A stretch of 64,000 bases of DNA, from assembly GCA_023231005.1 (NCBI GenBank), contig JALNWG010000001.1:62001-126000 (forward strand). Direction: 5' to 3'. This document shows positions 61,618 to 64,000 of the stretch, one piece after another; within the stretch, counting starts at the first letter, position 1, and each line of letters begins with the position of its first letter. The notes below the pieces were generated by a model. It was not told the origin of the DNA. It worked only from the letters and a program-made list of their open reading frames with translations, and did no database searches. This DNA is from Bacteroidales bacterium (GTDB lineage: Bacteria > Bacteroidota > Bacteroidia > Bacteroidales > FEN-979). The translations under genes were made by a program, and so were the position numbers.

Positions 61618-64000
61618 TTGTTAACGAAATTATTAACAAGGTCTTCCCTGCTCTCTCTCTTTTTACTCCTCTTCTTCCTGCCCATCACGCATGTGATCGC
61701 CCAGGATTCGATCAGGCGGTTAAAAATTGATTCGATACGAATCGATTCTGTTCATAAAGATACCCTGACCAATAAAGCCATCCATAGGAACTCCTTAGAA
61801 AACAAGGTCGATTACCATGCTAAGGATTCCTTGCGGTTTGAAATCAAAGATCAAAAAGTATTTTTGTACAAGGAAGCCGATATTAAATACCAGGATATCA
61901 ATCTGAAAGCAGGCTATATGAGGATTGATTTTCCAAAAAACAAGGTTTATGCCACCGGAATTCCTGATTCTACGGGAAAAAATCAGGAAAATCCCGAATT
62001 TATCGAGGGAGGACAAACTTTTAAATCAAAGGAGATCAATTATAACTATACTACAAAACGGGGATTCATCAATACAGTTTTCACCAAACAAGACGAAGGG
62101 TACCTTCATGGCACTGTGGTAAAAAAGATGGAAAATGATGTCACCTACATCAAATCTGGTTCTTATACCACCTGCGATCTGGAAGAAAATCCCCACTTCA
62201 GTTTTAAATTCAGCAAAGGAAAAGTAATTCCTGGCAAACGGGTTATCACCGGCCCTGCTTACATGGATATTGCCAACGTGGCAACTCCGTTGTTTATTCC
62301 CTTCGGTTACTTCCCCAACCGGGCAGGGCAACGTTCGGGTATCCTCTTACCTACTTACGGGGAATCAGCCAACCGGGGGTTTTATTTCGAAAACTTCGGC
62401 TACTATTGGGCGATGAACCCATACATGGACCTCACGATTCAAGCCGACATATACACTCATGGAAGTTGGGCCATCAAACCAACCTTCCGGTATAACAAAC
62501 GATATCATTACAATGGTTCCTTTAATTTCAGTTATGCCGTCAATTTATTAGGCGCTGCCGATTCGCCCGATTTTCAGAAATCGAAAGACTTCCAGGTGCG
62601 ATGGGTCCATAACCAAGATGCTAAAGCACGGCCACATAGCAGTTTCTCGGCGAATGTAAACATTGTAAGCAACACCTATAATAAATACAATCTCGCTTCC
62701 AGTCCCGAGTCATACCTTTCCAATACCTTTCAGTCAAGTATTAACTATTCTACCAACTTCGCCGGAAAATACTATCTGAACCTCAATTTTAATCACAGTC
62801 AAAATACCATCAGTAAAACCATCAATATCACCCTGCCCCAGGTTTCTTTCTCTGTAAACCAGTTCTATCCTTTCCGTCGTCAAAACCCCGTAGGAAAATT
62901 AAAATGGTATGAACAAATCTGTTTAAAGTACAATCTGGATATGGAAAACCGGTACAATACGGTTGATTCAAACTTTTTAAAAGGAAAATGGCTTGATTCT
63001 CTTCAAAATGGGATGCGACATAGTATTCCCATCAGCGCTTCCTTCCGGGTTTTGAAATTTTTCAACTGGACCAATTCCATTTCCATAAACGACCGTATGT
63101 ATTTGAAAACCATTCGAAAACAATACATCGATACCGTTTTTTTATCGTCCGATTCAACCACCATCGATCGCGAACTTCAAACCAGCTATGTTTCAGGATT
63201 TGCCAACGCATTTGACCTTAACCTCACCTCTTCTATTAACACCCGAATATATGGAATGTATCAATTCAAGGGAAAAGGGTTGATCCGCGCGATCAGGCAC
63301 ATGGTAACCCCAACTGTAGCGTTTACCTATACACCCAACTGGGGCGCTTCCGGACTGGGTTACTGGCAGGATGTAGCCAACGACCCCAATGTCATTTCCG
63401 GACGTTATTCTATCTTTGAACAGGGAATCTATGGCGGCCCCCCGGGAATAAAGTCTGGGCTCATTAGTTTTGCCATCAGCAATAACCTTGAAATGAAGGT
63501 AAGAAACCGAAAAGACACCATCAACGGATTCAAAAAAATTCCATTGATTGATGATCTGACAATCCGGACTTCATACGACCTGGCCAGGGATTCTGTGAAT
63601 TGGGCACCCATCACCGTAACTGGGCGAAGTACCATCATCAATGGTCTTACTGTACAATATGCCTGGCAGTGGGATATGTATGCCCGTAATGCACAGGGAC
63701 AACGGATCAATACTACCGAATGGGAACTTAACCACCGCCTGATCCGACTTGATAATACTTCCTGGGATGTGGGTTTGTCATACTCCCTCAATTCCGAAAA
63801 AGTCAAAGGAAAAAAAACAACAACCAAAGGCACTCCTCAGGAACGTCAAGATATCGTCGATTACTATGACTATTATGTAGATTTCGATATTCCGTGGAAT
63901 TTTTCGGTAAACTACAGTTTCCGCTACACCAAAACCTGGGCCAATGCAGTTCAGACACGTGTTTCGAACATTGTCCAAACGCTGAATTTCAATGGGGGAT
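61618..64000 (+). CDS. lptD: LptD-type outer-membrane LPS assembly protein, 3' end beyond window
   Basis: 794 codons are visible from a TTG at 61618 to the window end with no stop; an in-frame TAA lies at 61594, and there is no ATG until residue 101, so the start is non-ATG. TTG gives a signal peptide (LLTRSSLLSLFLLLFFLPITHVIAQ). Then an OstA-like N-terminal part (KDQKVFLYKEADIKYQDINLKAGYMRIDFPKN) and the LptD family region GKRVITGPAYMDIANVATPLFIPFGYFPNRAGQRSGILLPTYGES, where the P-L-F-x-P-F-G-x-F-P run is typical. The rest is aromatic amphipathic strands of a big barrel. It would insert LPS into the outer leaflet. The OstA-like and MCE genes close by fit this role. Confidence 0.88.
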   Translation, partial: MLTKLLTRSSLLSLFLLLFFLPITHVIAQDSIRRLKIDSIRIDSVHKDTLTNKAIHRNSLENKVDYHAKDSLRFEIKDQKVFLYKEADIKYQDINLKAGYMRIDFPKNKVYATGIPDSTGKNQENPEFIEGGQTFKSKEINYNYTTKRGFINTVFTKQDEGYLHGTVVKKMENDVTYIKSGSYTTCDLEENPHFSFKFSKGKVIPGKRVITGPAYMDIANVATPLFIPFGYFPNRAGQRSGILLPTYGESANRGFYFENFGYYWAMNPYMDLTIQADIYTHGSWAIKPTFRYNKRYHYNGSFNFSYAVNLLGAADSPDFQKSKDFQVRWVHNQDAKARPHSSFSANVNIVSNTYNKYNLASSPESYLSNTFQSSINYSTNFAGKYYLNLNFNHSQNTISKTINITLPQVSFSVNQFYPFRRQNPVGKLKWYEQICLKYNLDMENRYNTVDSNFLKGKWLDSLQNGMRHSIPISASFRVLKFFNWTNSISINDRMYLKTIRKQYIDTVFLSSDSTTIDRELQTSYVSGFANAFDLNLTSSINTRIYGMYQFKGKGLIRAIRHMVTPTVAFTYTPNWGASGLGYWQDVANDPNVISGRYSIFEQGIYGGPPGIKSGLISFAISNNLEMKVRNRKDTINGFKKIPLIDDLTIRTSYDLARDSVNWAPITVTGRSTIINGLTVQYAWQWDMYARNAQGQRINTTEWELNHRLIRLDNTSWDVGLSYSLNSEKVKGKKTTTKGTPQERQDIVDYYDYYVDFDIPWNFSVNYSFRYTKTWANAVQTRVSNIVQTLNFNGG

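Noticed and set aside
61512..61730. 72-codon open frame before the LptD-type gene
   Set aside because: Overlaps the better frame that carries the signal peptide and LptD motifs; the sequence after residue 40 is the shadow of that signal peptide.
1..64000. CRISPR array, tRNA, rRNA, insertion sequence or prophage
   Set aside because: No spaced direct repeats, cloverleaf-like sequences, transposase, integrase or phage structural genes were recognised in any region.

Overview
The window is one stretch of a chromosome from a member of the Bacteroidota (Bacteroidetes), most likely an uncultured anaerobic or microaerobic Bacteroidales-type lineage. Several things agree on this: many lead genes are preceded by the phylum-specific -7 box TAnnTTTG; there are secreted proteins with type IX secretion (T9SS) C-terminal sorting domains next to porT and a gldA-like gene; SecA is about 1100 residues; OmpP1/FadL is paired with a GDSL lipoprotein; ribosomal protein S2 has a long charged tail; and menaquinone is made by the futalosine route. 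No rRNA, tRNA, CRISPR array, prophage or insertion sequence was seen. The density is that of a normal core genome, with few gaps over 150 bp.

Layout. 1-11.4 kb is mostly minus-strand housekeeping: a cut-off TetR regulator with a palindromic operator, then (in transcription order) rplM-rpsI-rpsB-tsf, a terminator, ubiE-porT-coaD-thioredoxin-like protein-secA-pyrH-frr, and a second terminator. 11.5-16.4 kb (plus) holds a DUF4143 ATPase, a gldA-like ABC ATPase, metK and an unknown secreted protein. 16.4-24.4 kb mixes T9SS cargo, an Omp28/thioredoxin protein, a Smr-domain protein, FadL plus a GDSL lipoprotein, rdgB and ddl. 24.5-29 kb is a plus-strand run: PASTA protein, T9SS cargo, rluD-type synthase, plsC. 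29-36 kb carries menaquinone genes mqnE (minus) and mqnB-mqnD (plus), split by an MFS transporter and a secreted S1 protease, followed by a group IV decarboxylase and rfaD. 37.3-49.2 kb is the most accessory-looking part: a TPR/HTH regulator, two giant paralogous PKD-repeat T9SS proteins and a HExxH/beta-propeller surface protein. 49.3-57.7 kb has a CLC chloride channel, an M16 peptidase and an archaeal-type gatD-gatE pair. 57.8-64 kb is an envelope lipid/LPS transport group: OstA-like protein, MCE/MlaD protein, N-acetylmuramoyl-L-alanine amidase and the start of an LptD-type barrel.

The most unexpected content is the GatDE amidotransferase, a tRNA-dependent glutamine pathway classically described as archaeal; its asparaginase-type catalytic residues all appear intact. 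Other points are several short intergenic repeat arrays (7-bp and 8-bp units, an inverted pair), one repeat-like segment that seems to have landed inside the gldA-like gene, candidate leaderless promoters, and several TTG starts decided by stops or signal peptides. All functional names rest on sequence motifs read by eye, since no database search was possible.
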